A stretch of DNA of 64,000 nucleotides, from assembly GCF_046156265.1 (NCBI RefSeq), contig NZ_JAWDIR010000004.1, positions 86,120-150,119 of the forward strand. Direction: 5' to 3'. The translations under genes and the position numbers were made by a program. Below are positions 1 through 8,857 of the stretch, piece by piece (the first letter of the stretch is position 1; every line of letters begins with the position of its first letter). Under the pieces are notes generated by a model. It saw nothing but the letters and a program-made list of their open reading frames with translations. It made no database searches and was not told the origin of the DNA. This DNA is from CAMDHY01 sp046156265. GTDB lineage: Bacteria > Pseudomonadota > Alphaproteobacteria > Rhizobiales > Segnochrobactraceae.

Positions 1-2040
1 ATCGGCGGAGAGCCGGGCGACGTAGTCCGACGCGTCCGTCTGAAGGCCGGAGGAGGCGGTCGAGTTGAGGATATCGGCGGTGGAGAACGAGTTGCGACCG
101 GCGAGCTGGAACGACTTGCCGAACAGCGCCGAAATGGAGCCGCCGGAGTTCCCCTGCAGCGTGTAGACGAGGCCGACATTGGCGCGCGTGCCACCTTCGA
201 CACGGTCGAAGCCGGTGAACTTGTCCCACTCGAACAGCGAGGTGTCGTCGAAGACGATGCTCTGCGCGTCCTCGTTCGGCAACTCGCCGATGGAGGTCTC
301 GTCTGGGCGGGCGATCACCTGGGCGACCGGCTCGATCACCTGCGTGCCCCAGTTGGCCGCGAACATCCACGGATAGCGGTATTCGATGCCGACCATCGGC
401 ATAGCGCGGCCGACGAAGTCCTCGTCCCGGAGCGGCTTAACGGCATTGTCGGCGGAGGCGAGGAAGAACGCATCGCCGCGCAGGCCTGCGAACGGCGTGA
501 TCACTTGGCCGATCGGGTCGATGTACTGCTTGCGCCAGGACACGTCCGCGGTGGCGCGTGTGAACGTGCCCTCGACACCGCGGAAGCGCGTGACGTTGCC
601 CGGTGCCAGGAAGGCGTCGGTCGTGGTGCGCGAGAGCGAGGTGAGGTTGGTCGTCCAGGCGAACTCGCCGCCGGCGACCGGGTTCTCGGCGATGCCGCGA
701 TAGTCCAGCACCGGGTGGACGATCGGCTGCTTCTCCTGCTGCTCGAGACCGGGAGCCGAGAAGGGCGGCGGCGGCGCATAGCCGGGATCCACCAGCAGCG
801 TGTTCTGCTGGTAGACGCGGAAGGCGTAGCCGCGCAGGTCGAAGTAGTTGCGGTCGCCGAGGCCGTTCAGGAACAGCGTCGAGACGGCCTCGTCCTGGCC
901 GCTGCCCTGGCGACGGTAGTCCTTCACGAAGGTCGGGTCGGTGGTCCACGTGAGGTCCCAGCCCCAGCTCCAGCGCGGGTTGAGCCAGAACTTGCCTTCG
1001 GTTTCGATCGAGCCGCGGAAGTCGCGATCGCCGTCCGTGTTCCGGAAGGCGTTCGGGTCCGCCTGATAGATGCCGGTGCCGCGCACCATGTAGCTGCCGG
1101 TGACGAACCGCTGCCGCCACTCCCCGGAGACCAGGGCGCCCTGGCGGGAGAGCGGCGTCACGATGGCGGTGAAGTCGTAGTTGGGGGCAAGCGCCCAGAA
1201 ATAGGGGATCGCGACGCCGAGGCCGAGCTGCTCGGAATAGATCGTCGACGGCGCCAGGAAGCCCGACTTGCGGCGCACCGTCGGATCGGGATGCGACATC
1301 CACGGCAGCCAGGCGACCGGGACGCCGAGGAACTCCAGGTAGGGGTCCTCGTAATAGACCGTCTGCTCGTCTTTCTTGTGGATGATGCGGCGGGCCTTGA
1401 TCTGCCAGAGCGGCTTCTTCGTCGGGTCGACGAGGCAGGAAGCGCAGGCGGAATAGACGCCCTTCTCGAAGATGATCGTTTCGCCATCCGTGCGGGTGGC
1501 GCTCTCGGCGGCGAAGCGCGTGCGTTCGATGGTGTCGACCCGCAGTGACGTGACGAAGCCGTTGCGGAAGTCGTCGGTGAGATCCATCGCGACCGCGGTC
1601 ACGACAGCACCGTCCGGCTCGGTCAGTTGCACACCGTCTTCGGCGCGCAGCCGGTTGGTCTTGCGATCCAGGGTGACCCGGCCGGCGATCAGGGTATAGC
1701 CCTGATAGTAGATCTCGACGTTGCCGACGGCGGAGACGGTGTCGATCTGGGTGTCGTAGACGAGCTCGTCGGCCTGCAGAAGCATGCGGGCGTTCGGGTC
1801 CGGATCGAAGCCGAGGGCGCCCGACGCATCGCGCATCGCCGGCGACTCGGTCTTGCCGGCGGCCTTCGGCTTCTGCGTCTTCTGAACGGTGGTGGTGGCC
1901 GGCTCGGGCGTCTGCGCCGCGAGGTCCGCCGCGCCGCCGAGCGTCAGGCACAGCACTGCCGTTGCGGCAACGGCGCTCGCGGCGACCGTGCTGCCAGACT
2001 GGTGGCGACCAAGCGACCCTGCGGCCCGGGGCCGACTCAT
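1..2040 (-). CDS. lptD: LPS-assembly outer-membrane protein LptD, C terminus outside window
   Basis: LptD forms the outer-membrane beta-barrel that, with LptE, inserts lipopolysaccharide into the outer leaflet. I translated this frame from the ATG at 2040 to base 1 with no stop. It starts with a basic N terminus and an Ala-rich hydrophobic signal peptide ending near AAQTPEP, followed by an OstA/LptA-like domain (LLQADELVYDT, about residues 75-190). A Cys pair, ACASC, lies near residue 200, and the conserved stretch GVPVAWLPWMSHPDP follows, then barrel-type sequence with alternating aromatic residues. About 680 residues are visible and the end is cut off by the window. Its ATG overlaps the lptG stop by 4 bases (ATGA), so lptF-lptG-lptD is a translationally coupled envelope operon. 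Identification is firm. Confidence 0.93.
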   Translation of the reverse strand, partial: MSRPRAAGSLGRHQSGSTVAASAVAATAVLCLTLGGAADLAAQTPEPATTTVQKTQKPKAAGKTESPAMRDASGALGFDPDPNARMLLQADELVYDTQIDTVSAVGNVEIYYQGYTLIAGRVTLDRKTNRLRAEDGVQLTEPDGAVVTAVAMDLTDDFRNGFVTSLRVDTIERTRFAAESATRTDGETIIFEKGVYSACASCLVDPTKKPLWQIKARRIIHKKDEQTVYYEDPYLEFLGVPVAWLPWMSHPDPTVRRKSGFLAPSTIYSEQLGLGVAIPYFWALAPNYDFTAIVTPLSRQGALVSGEWRQRFVTGSYMVRGTGIYQADPNAFRNTDGDRDFRGSIETEGKFWLNPRWSWGWDLTWTTDPTFVKDYRRQGSGQDEAVSTLFLNGLGDRNYFDLRGYAFRVYQQNTLLVDPGYAPPPPFSAPGLEQQEKQPIVHPVLDYRGIAENPVAGGEFAWTTNLTSLSRTTTDAFLAPGNVTRFRGVEGTFTRATADVSWRKQYIDPIGQVITPFAGLRGDAFFLASADNAVKPLRDEDFVGRAMPMVGIEYRYPWMFAANWGTQVIEPVAQVIARPDETSIGELPNEDAQSIVFDDTSLFEWDKFTGFDRVEGGTRANVGLVYTLQGNSGGSISALFGKSFQLAGRNSFSTADILNSTASSGLQTDASDYVARLSAD

Positions 2041-3134
2041 CCGTCCTCCAGATTGAGCAGGATAGTCGCGCCGAGGAGCGCCGCGACGACCCCGGGAGAC
2101 CAAGCGGAAATGGTTGGGGGAACCAGGCCGACTCCCCCGAGATCGCGCGCGACCTCCGTGGCGACATAAAGCACGAAGCCGGCGGCCACGCCACTTGCGA
2201 CGAGGCGGCCGGTTCCGCCGAAACGAGCCCCTCGCAGAGAGACCGTCGCGGCGATCAGCACCATCGCGCCGAGCAGCAGCGGCAGGGCGATCAGCGACTG
2301 GAACTGCAGCCGGTAGGGATAGACCGACAGCCCGGCGCGGGCCGCCCGGTCGATCAGCGTCGGCAGCCGCCAGAACGAGACCGCGTCGGCCTGGCCGAGG
2401 GTCTCCAGGATCTCCGCCGGCTGCAGGTCGGTCGCGACGAGGAAGCTCTCGTGCTGGTTCGGCTCCGCGTCGATCGCATAGACGGTGGCATTGGCGAGCC
2501 GCCAGTGGTCCGGCTCGAGCCGCGCCGATTCGGCCTCGATGCGCTCTGCGAACCCGCCGTCGGTGTCGAACGAGAAGATGGTGACGCCGTAGAGCTCGAC
2601 GCCTTCCTCGCGGATCTGGCGGGCGTGGATGATGGTGTCGCCGTCGACGCCGCGCTGACGCAGCCAAAGATCCTTCGCCGTCTGGGTGACCAGCACCTGC
2701 TCGCGTCCCAGCAGGACGACGCCGAGCTCGTCCGCCTTCTGTCGCAGCCACGCCCCGGCGGGATTGAGCATCGTCGTCACGGCGATCCCCAGCACGACCG
2801 CGACGGCGACGGGTGGCACCAGGAACTGCCAGACCGAGACGCCGGCGGAGCGGATCACCACGAGTTCCGAGCGCCGCGCCAGCCCGACGAAGGCGCCGAT
2901 CGAGCCGAAGAGGGCGGCGAAGGGCCACAGCCGCTCCGACAGCGACGGCGTTCGCAACAGTGACATCGCCAGGGCGCGCCCGACGGAGAAGCCGTCTCGT
3001 TCACCGGCGCGCCGCACGAGCTCGAAGAAATCGACCACGAAGATCAGCAACGCGCCGAGTGCGAGCACGCCGAGGATCCAGCGGGTGAAGCGGCCCGCGA
3101 GATAGCCGGACAGGGTGCGGCCGACCATCGTCAC
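2037..3134 (-). CDS. lptG: LPS export permease LptG
   Basis: This YjgP/YjgQ-family permease pairs with LptF and the LptB ATPase to extract LPS from the inner membrane and drive it across the periplasm. The 365 residues show the family layout: membrane segments near the N terminus (WILGVLALGALLIFVVDFF), a cytoplasmic coupling region, a periplasmic jellyroll domain in the middle and three C-terminal membrane segments. A GTG at 3134 overlaps the lptF stop by 4 bases. An ATG two codons later (3128) is an equally possible start. The downstream end overlaps the lptD start. No LptB or LptC gene is in the window. Confidence 0.93.
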   Translation of the reverse strand: MTMVGRTLSGYLAGRFTRWILGVLALGALLIFVVDFFELVRRAGERDGFSVGRALAMSLLRTPSLSERLWPFAALFGSIGAFVGLARRSELVVIRSAGVSVWQFLVPPVAVAVVLGIAVTTMLNPAGAWLRQKADELGVVLLGREQVLVTQTAKDLWLRQRGVDGDTIIHARQIREEGVELYGVTIFSFDTDGGFAERIEAESARLEPDHWRLANATVYAIDAEPNQHESFLVATDLQPAEILETLGQADAVSFWRLPTLIDRAARAGLSVYPYRLQFQSLIALPLLLGAMVLIAATVSLRGARFGGTGRLVASGVAAGFVLYVATEVARDLGGVGLVPPTISAWSPGVVAALLGATILLNLEDG

Positions 3135-4312
3135 GCCCCCTTCGGCAGGCGCGGCAGCCGCCGGACGAGGCCGTCGACGAGATCACCGCAGGCATCGGCG
3201 AGGCGGGCGAGGGGGGCCGGCAGCGCCACCCGGCGGTCCGACAGGAGGATGGCGAGCGAGCCGGCGATGGCCACCAGCGGAACCGCGTAGACGCCGACTG
3301 CCGCCACCGGGAAACGGACTGCGAGCGTGCCGGCCCCGAAGCCCGCCAGGCGCGCCAGCACCACCGCCGCGATCGCGCCGAGGATCGCCATCGAACGGCC
3401 CTGCCGCGACGTGCGCGGCTCGCCGAGGAACAGGAAGACCAGCAGCGCGAAGGCGACAGGATAGAGCGGCTGCGACAGGCGGTCGTGCAGCTCGGCGCGG
3501 AAGCGGCCGCGGTTCTGCTGCACGTAGGCGTCGGCCTCGTCGAGTGCGACGAGCTCGAAGATCGTGCGCTCGCTCGGCCGGTACACCGGCGCGCTCTCCT
3601 CCGGCATCAGGTTCGAGAGGTCGAAGGCGTAGGCGTCGAAGCGGACGATCGACAGGCTGCCGTCCTTGCGGATGCGCCGCTGGATGGTGCCGTTCGACAT
3701 GACGAGCAGCGTCCGGTCGAGTGCCTCGACGATGTGGCCGCCGTTCGCGAGGTAGGTCATCGACCGGTCCGGGTCGCGCTCGTCGTCGAGCACGATGCCG
3801 CTGATGCCGCCATCGGCGCCGCGGTCGCGGATGTGGAAGGTCAGGCCGTCGTCGATCTCGATGAAGCGGCCGGGCCGGATGATCGAGGCGACGAGGTCGA
3901 TGCGCACCTGCGTCAGCGCCTCGCGCACCTGCTTGAGACCGGCCGGAGCCGCCCAGAAGGTGAGGAAGGCGGCGAGGGCGCCGACGGCGATACCGATCGC
4001 CAGAATCGGCTTCAGCGTCCGCCAGCGCGACGCGCCGGAGGCCTGCATGACCACGAGCTCGCTGTCGGCGTTCAGCGTCGCAAGCGTGACGATCGCCGCG
4101 ATGACCACCGCGAACGGCGCGATCAGCAACAGGAGAAAGGGCAGCGCGAGCCCGGTGATGGCGAGGAACGCGCCGATCGCCTGGCCCTTCGCCGTCACGA
4201 GGTCCAGCTGGCGTAGCGCCTGGGTCACCCAGACGACGCCGGTCAGAACCGTGAGCGTCGCCAGGAAGGCCACCAGGGCGCGCCGGAAGATGTAGCGCTC
4301 GATCAATCCCAT
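3131..4312 (-). CDS. lptF: LPS export permease LptF
   Basis: This is the second YjgP/YjgQ permease of the LPS exporter, 393 residues beginning MGLIERYIFRRALVAFLATL, a typical LptF N terminus followed at once by the first membrane helix. The middle holds the periplasmic beta domain (RPGRFIEIDDGLTFHIRDR), and the C terminus has three hydrophobic segments. The ATG at 4312 is chosen because the long upstream extension of the same frame runs antisense to pepA and looks non-coding. The gene is first in lptF-lptG-lptD and diverges from pepA across about 240 bases that should hold both promoters. Confidence 0.93.
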   Translation of the reverse strand: MGLIERYIFRRALVAFLATLTVLTGVVWVTQALRQLDLVTAKGQAIGAFLAITGLALPFLLLLIAPFAVVIAAIVTLATLNADSELVVMQASGASRWRTLKPILAIGIAVGALAAFLTFWAAPAGLKQVREALTQVRIDLVASIIRPGRFIEIDDGLTFHIRDRGADGGISGIVLDDERDPDRSMTYLANGGHIVEALDRTLLVMSNGTIQRRIRKDGSLSIVRFDAYAFDLSNLMPEESAPVYRPSERTIFELVALDEADAYVQQNRGRFRAELHDRLSQPLYPVAFALLVFLFLGEPRTSRQGRSMAILGAIAAVVLARLAGFGAGTLAVRFPVAAVGVYAVPLVAIAGSLAILLSDRRVALPAPLARLADACGDLVDGLVRRLPRLPKGA

Positions 4313-4552
4313 CAGACCATCCTTGGGCCGACGAGAGATACTCCTTCCCCTCGGGCCGTGGCAACGCAGTCGGACGGCTGAGGGCGCTTGCGGGAGTCGA
4401 TCGGCGGCCCGGCGTGGCGCGGATGTCGCGTCTTGGTTAATGGAGGGTATCTGCCGCGCCCTGCCGGCCTTGCTGTGGCCGTGCCGGCGCGCCATCCTCT
4501 CGCGAGCGCCGGAGGCGCCTGCGCCGCGCCTCCCGTATCCCAAGGAGTCTCG

Positions 4553-6049
4553 ATGACGTCGCTCAATTTCGACTTCACTGCACCGGCGACGCCGGCGACA
4601 AGGTCCGCGGTTCTCGTGACCGGGGCCGACGGCGCACTCGGAACGGCAGGCGATGCGCTCGACAAGGCGGGCGAAGGCATCATCCGCCGGGCCGTCGCCG
4701 CCGCCCGCTTCAAGGGCAAGCTGTTCAGCGGCCTCGATCTCGTCACCCCGACCGGGCTCGACCTCGACCGCCTGTCGCTCGTCGGCCTCGGTGCGGCGGG
4801 CGAGCTGAAGGAGAGCGACTGGGTGCGTCTCGGCGGTGCGGTGATGGGCCGGGTCGCCGAAGGCAAGTCCGACGCCGCCACCATCGTGCTGGAGCTGCCG
4901 CAAGGCGCCGTCGCGCCCGAGCAGGCCGCCGACGTCGCCCTCGGCATGATGCTGCGCTCCTATTCCTTCGACCGCTACAAGTCGAAGAAGGCCGACGACG
5001 ACGATGCCACCAAGGACATCGCGCTGACCGTGATGGTCGGCGACGACGCCAGGGCGAAGGAGGCGTGGGCGGCGCGCAAGGCGATCGCCGACGGCGTCAA
5101 GCTCGCCCGCGACCTCGTCAACGAGCCGCCGAATGTGCTCGGCCCCGTCGAGTTCGCCGAGCGCGCCCTGCAACTGGTCGATCTCGGCGTCGGCGTCGAG
5201 GTGCTCGGCGAGCCGGAGCTCGCGGCGCTCGGCATGCGGGCGTTGCTTGGCGTCGCCCAGGGCTCGCCGCGGCCGCCGCGCCTCGTCATCCTCAAGTGGA
5301 ACGGTGGCGACGAGGGCGCCAAGCCGGTGATGTTCGTCGGCAAGGGCGTCGTCTTCGACACCGGCGGCATCTCGATCAAGCCGGCCGCCGGTATGGAGGA
5401 CATGAAGGGCGACATGGCCGGTGCCGCCGCCGTCGTCGGTGTCATGGCGGCGCTCGCCGGCCGCAAGGCGAAGGTGAATGCCGTCGGCATCCTCGGCCTC
5501 GTCGAGAACATGCCGGACGGCAACGCCCAGCGGCCGGGCGACATCGTCGCCGCCCGCAACGGCACGACGATCGAGATCATCAACACCGACGCCGAGGGCC
5601 GGCTCGTTCTCGCCGACGCGCTTCACTACGCGATCGAGCGCTTCGAGCCGCGCTTCGTCGTCGACCTCGCGACCCTGACGGGCGCCATCATCGTGGCGCT
5701 CGGCAACCACCACGCCGGCCTCTTCTCCAACGACGATGCGCTGTCGGCGCAGCTTTCGGCGGCAGGGCAGGCGACGGGCGAGCTCGTCTGGCGCATGCCG
5801 CTCGGGCCCGACTACGACAAGCTGATCGAATCGAAGGTGGCCGACATCAAGAACACCGGCGGCCGCTATGGCGGGTCGATCACCGCGGCGCAGTTCCTGA
5901 AGCGCTTCGTCGGAGAGACGCCATGGGCGCACCTCGACATCGCCGGTACCGCGATGGGCTCGCCGCAGACGGAGATCAACCGCTCGTGGAGCTCCGGGTT
6001 CGGCGTGCGCCTTCTCGACCGCCTCGTCGCCGACCACTACGAGGGCTAG
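4553..6049 (+). CDS. pepA: Leucyl aminopeptidase (M17)
   Basis: This is a cytosolic hexameric two-metal aminopeptidase that removes N-terminal residues from peptides. It has 498 residues, the usual length. The M17 signature NTDAEGRL lies at residues 344-351 and supplies metal-binding Asp and Glu. KGVVFDTGGISIKP and MKGDMAGAAAV carry the other metal and catalytic residues. The start at 4553 is supported by an AAGGAG ribosome-binding site five bases upstream and by the normal PepA N terminus; the frame is open further upstream but is not gene-like there. In many proteobacteria holC directly follows pepA, whereas here another gene lies between them. Confidence 0.95.
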   Translation: MTSLNFDFTAPATPATRSAVLVTGADGALGTAGDALDKAGEGIIRRAVAAARFKGKLFSGLDLVTPTGLDLDRLSLVGLGAAGELKESDWVRLGGAVMGRVAEGKSDAATIVLELPQGAVAPEQAADVALGMMLRSYSFDRYKSKKADDDDATKDIALTVMVGDDARAKEAWAARKAIADGVKLARDLVNEPPNVLGPVEFAERALQLVDLGVGVEVLGEPELAALGMRALLGVAQGSPRPPRLVILKWNGGDEGAKPVMFVGKGVVFDTGGISIKPAAGMEDMKGDMAGAAAVVGVMAALAGRKAKVNAVGILGLVENMPDGNAQRPGDIVAARNGTTIEIINTDAEGRLVLADALHYAIERFEPRFVVDLATLTGAIIVALGNHHAGLFSNDDALSAQLSAAGQATGELVWRMPLGPDYDKLIESKVADIKNTGGRYGGSITAAQFLKRFVGETPWAHLDIAGTAMGSPQTEINRSWSSGFGVRLLDRLVADHYEG

Positions 6050-6137
6050 AACCGGAGCGGCCGGCTTGCTTTCGCGTCGCCGCCCCGCCGGACTATACTC
6101 GCCGGGGCGGCGACGGAATCGACTGGGGGTCGGGTTC

Positions 6138-7949
6138 ATGCAGGTCTGGAAGATTGCGGCATTCGCCGCCACGGCGGCGTTCGCCACTCAGCTGGCGGCG
6201 GAACCCGCCTCGGCGGCGAAGGTGACACTGTTCGGCCGCGTCGCCTCCGGCGCCGTGCCGATCACCAGTTCCAACGTGAAGCTCTATTCGGCCGGCAAGG
6301 GCTCGCCGACGCTGCTCGCCTCCGGCTCCACCAACGCGGTGGGCAACTTCCGCCTGCAGTACGAATCGCCCGGCGCGCCGGCTGTCGTCTATATCGTCGC
6401 GGACGGCGGCTCGACGGGCGGCGCGGCCAACAACGGCGCCATCCGGCTCGCGAGCGTCGTTGCCGGCCCGCCGCGCTTCCTCGAGGTCAACGAACTCTCG
6501 ACGGTCGCGACCGCATACGTGTTCGCGCAGTTCCTCGACGGCAAAAAGCTCTCCGGTCCGGCTCCGGGCCTGCCGAATGCCGGGGCGATGTTCTTCAACC
6601 TCGTCACGTCGGAGGGAAAGCCGGCCGCCACCATCGCGCTGGCGCCGAACGGGTCGAAGACCGAGGCGCTCGCGACGCTCAACTCGCTGGCGGACATCCT
6701 CTCCGGCTGCGTCCGCGACGCCGCCGACTGCGACGCCCTCTTCGCGGCCGCGCAGCAGCCGGGGGCAGACCTGCCGACGGATACGCTGGCGGCGGCGCAG
6801 GCGATCGCGCTCTCACCCGGCGCCGCTGCGGCCGACGTCTTCGCGCTCCTGCCCGCCAGGACGCCCTACAAGCCCTTCCTGACGCAGGCCCCGGTCGCCT
6901 GGACGATCGCGCTCAAGTTCACCGCCGGCGGCTTCGACGGGCCGGGCGCGATGGCCTTCGACGCTGACGCCAACGTCTGGGTCACCAACAACTTCATGCC
7001 GCCCGACACCACGGCGGGCAAGCAACTGACCGTCCTCGACCCGATCGGCCGGCCGATGTTCGGCAGCCCGATCGTCGGCGGCGGCGTCGACGGTTCGGGC
7101 TGGGGCATCGCGGTGGCGGGCGACAGCAAGGTCTGGGTCGGCAACTACGCCGGCGGCTCGATGTCGCTGTTCAACCGCCTCGGCAAGCCGCTGTCGAAGA
7201 CCGCCTTCGCCACCGACAAGCTCGACGGCACGCAGGGCGTCACCGTCGACTTCGAGGGCAACGTCTGGGCCTCGAGCAACAAGGAAGACCACGTCGTCCG
7301 CTTCAAGGGCGGCGACCGCACCAAGACGAAGGTGGTAAGCGCCGGTGGCATCGAGAAGCCGTTCGCCATCGCCGTCGATCCCGACGGCAACCTGTGGATC
7401 GCCAACGCCGGCAAGCAGGGCAGCGTCTCCAAGATAAGCCCGAACGGCGCGGCCCTCGGCGCCTCGCCCTTCAAGTTCGGCAACAAATCCTCGCCGAAGG
7501 GCATCGCCGTCGACCGCGGCGGCAACGTCTGGGTCGCCGACTTCCTGCGCGACGGCGTCTGGGTGCTCAACCGGAAGGGCGACTTCGTCTTCGACAAGCC
7601 GATCTCGGTGTCGAGCCTCGACGGCGCCTGGGGCCTCGCCCTCGACGGCAACGAGAATGTCTGGGTCGCGAGCTTTCTGCTGAAGCGACTGAACCTCATC
7701 TGCGGCCGCAACACCGCGACCTGCCCGCCGGGATCGAAGATGGGCGACATCATCTCGCCGAAGGGCGGCTACCGGAGCGAGGCGTTCCAGCACCTCACCG
7801 GCGTCTCGGTCGATCCGTCGGGCAACCTGTGGGTCGCCAACAACTGGAAGACGCTCGACCCGATCGCGGGCGGCGACGGGCTCGTCGCCCTCATCGGCGC
7901 CGCGGCGCCGGTGAAGACGCCGCTGCTCGGCCCGCCGCAGAAGCCCTGA
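6138..7949 (+). CDS. Secreted beta-propeller protein (NHL/streptogramin-lyase-like repeats)
   Basis: This is a 603-residue exported protein of unknown substrate. It has a Sec signal peptide (MQVWKIAAFAATAAFATQ, cleavage probably after AEPASA), then a region resembling a carboxypeptidase-regulatory-like beta-sandwich (VTLFGRVASGAVPITSSNV). An Ala-rich segment with Cys residues leads into seven repeats of the type GVTVDFEGNVW, AIAVDPDGNLWIANA and GVSVDPSGNLWVAN, about one per 45-70 residues. Seven such repeats fit a closed propeller like virginiamycin B lyase, but catalytic identity cannot be assigned. The inner ATG at 6138 is chosen because it begins the signal peptide. It sits between pepA and holC, genes usually adjacent, so it looks like an accessory insertion. 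Confidence 0.85.
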   Translation: MQVWKIAAFAATAAFATQLAAEPASAAKVTLFGRVASGAVPITSSNVKLYSAGKGSPTLLASGSTNAVGNFRLQYESPGAPAVVYIVADGGSTGGAANNGAIRLASVVAGPPRFLEVNELSTVATAYVFAQFLDGKKLSGPAPGLPNAGAMFFNLVTSEGKPAATIALAPNGSKTEALATLNSLADILSGCVRDAADCDALFAAAQQPGADLPTDTLAAAQAIALSPGAAAADVFALLPARTPYKPFLTQAPVAWTIALKFTAGGFDGPGAMAFDADANVWVTNNFMPPDTTAGKQLTVLDPIGRPMFGSPIVGGGVDGSGWGIAVAGDSKVWVGNYAGGSMSLFNRLGKPLSKTAFATDKLDGTQGVTVDFEGNVWASSNKEDHVVRFKGGDRTKTKVVSAGGIEKPFAIAVDPDGNLWIANAGKQGSVSKISPNGAALGASPFKFGNKSSPKGIAVDRGGNVWVADFLRDGVWVLNRKGDFVFDKPISVSSLDGAWGLALDGNENVWVASFLLKRLNLICGRNTATCPPGSKMGDIISPKGGYRSEAFQHLTGVSVDPSGNLWVANNWKTLDPIAGGDGLVALIGAAAPVKTPLLGPPQKP

Positions 7950-7969
7950 GCCGACACCTGGAGACCGCC

Positions 7970-8419
7970 GTGACCGAGGTGCTGTTCTACCATCTCGACC
8001 GGCAGCCACTGGAGCGCGTGCTGCCGGCCCTGCTCGAGAAGTGTCTCGAGCGGGGCTGGCGCACGGTCGTGCAGGCGGGCTCGGTCGAGCGCCGCGACGC
8101 GCTCGATTCGCACCTGTGGACCTATGCCGACGACGCCTTCCTGCCGCATGGCACGGCTCGAGACGGTCCGGGCGACCTGCAGCCGGTGTTCCTGACGGAC
8201 GGGCAAGACACGCCGAACGCCGCCACGGTGCGGTTCCTGGTCGACCGCGCCGAGCCCGGCGACTTCACGCCCTTCGATCGCGTCGTCTATCTCTTCGATG
8301 GCGAGGACGAGGAGGCGCGGGCGGAGGCGCGGCTGCGCTGGAAGCAGGCGAAGGACGCCGGCCACGCCGTCACCTACTGGAAGCAGTCGTCCTCCGGCCG
8401 GTGGGAGAAGGCGGCGTGA
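7970..8419 (+). CDS. holC: DNA polymerase III chi subunit
   Basis: The chi subunit links the clamp loader to single-strand binding protein. The 149-residue product has the HolC pattern: VLFYHLDRQPLERVLPALLEK at the start, RDALDSHLWTY and FLPHG in the middle, then VVYLFDG. Length and order match the family. Translation starts at GTG 7970, just after the propeller gene. The stop overlaps the GTG of the thioesterase gene by 4 bases, so the two are probably co-translated. Confidence 0.9.
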   Translation: MTEVLFYHLDRQPLERVLPALLEKCLERGWRTVVQAGSVERRDALDSHLWTYADDAFLPHGTARDGPGDLQPVFLTDGQDTPNAATVRFLVDRAEPGDFTPFDRVVYLFDGEDEEARAEARLRWKQAKDAGHAVTYWKQSSSGRWEKAA

Positions 8420-8853
8420 GCCGTCCGAGCCGCCCGGATCGCACCGGATTCCGGCGCTTCGCTACCATCCAGACGCGTTGGGAGGACAACGACGTCTACG
8501 GCCACGTCAACAACGTCGTCTACTATTCGTTCTTCGACACGGCAGTGAACCGCTACCTCATCGAAGCCGGCGCCCTCGACATCGAGAAGGGCGCCGTCAT
8601 CGGCCTCGTGGTTGAGACGCAGTGCCGCTACCACGCGCCGCTCGCCTTCCCGGACATCCTCGAGGTCGGCATCCGTGTCGCCCGTATCGGCACCTCCTCG
8701 GTGCGCTACGAGGTCGGCGTCTTCCGGCAGGGCGGCGAAGACGCGGCGGCCGCCGACGGCCACTTCGTGCACGTCTACGTCGATCGCGCCTCGCGTCGAC
8801 CGGTGCCGCTGCCGGATGCGCTGCGCGCCGCGCTCGAGGCCATCCACGCCTGA
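8416..8853 (+). CDS. Acyl-CoA thioesterase, 4HBT/YbgC-like hotdog fold
   Basis: This predicted hotdog-fold thioesterase of 145 residues should hydrolyse acyl-CoA thioesters; its substrate is unknown. The active-site motif DNDVYGHVNNVVYY near residue 25 matches the 4-hydroxybenzoyl-CoA thioesterase family, with its Asp and the HVNN turn. The GTG start overlaps the holC stop (GTGA). The stop lies four bases from the convergent mgtE stop, so there is no room for a separate terminator. Confidence 0.85.
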   Translation: MSRPSRPDRTGFRRFATIQTRWEDNDVYGHVNNVVYYSFFDTAVNRYLIEAGALDIEKGAVIGLVVETQCRYHAPLAFPDILEVGIRVARIGTSSVRYEVGVFRQGGEDAAAADGHFVHVYVDRASRRPVPLPDALRAALEAIHA

Positions 8854-8857
8854 GCCC

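Noticed and set aside
437..2194. A 585-codon minus-strand frame
   Set aside because: It is an Arg/Pro-rich shadow of lptD, which reads in another frame on the same strand without a stop to base 1.
3131..6187. A 1018-codon minus-strand frame covering lptF and the complement of pepA
   Set aside because: Only the part from ATG 4312 is lptF. The remainder is antisense to pepA and has low-complexity composition.
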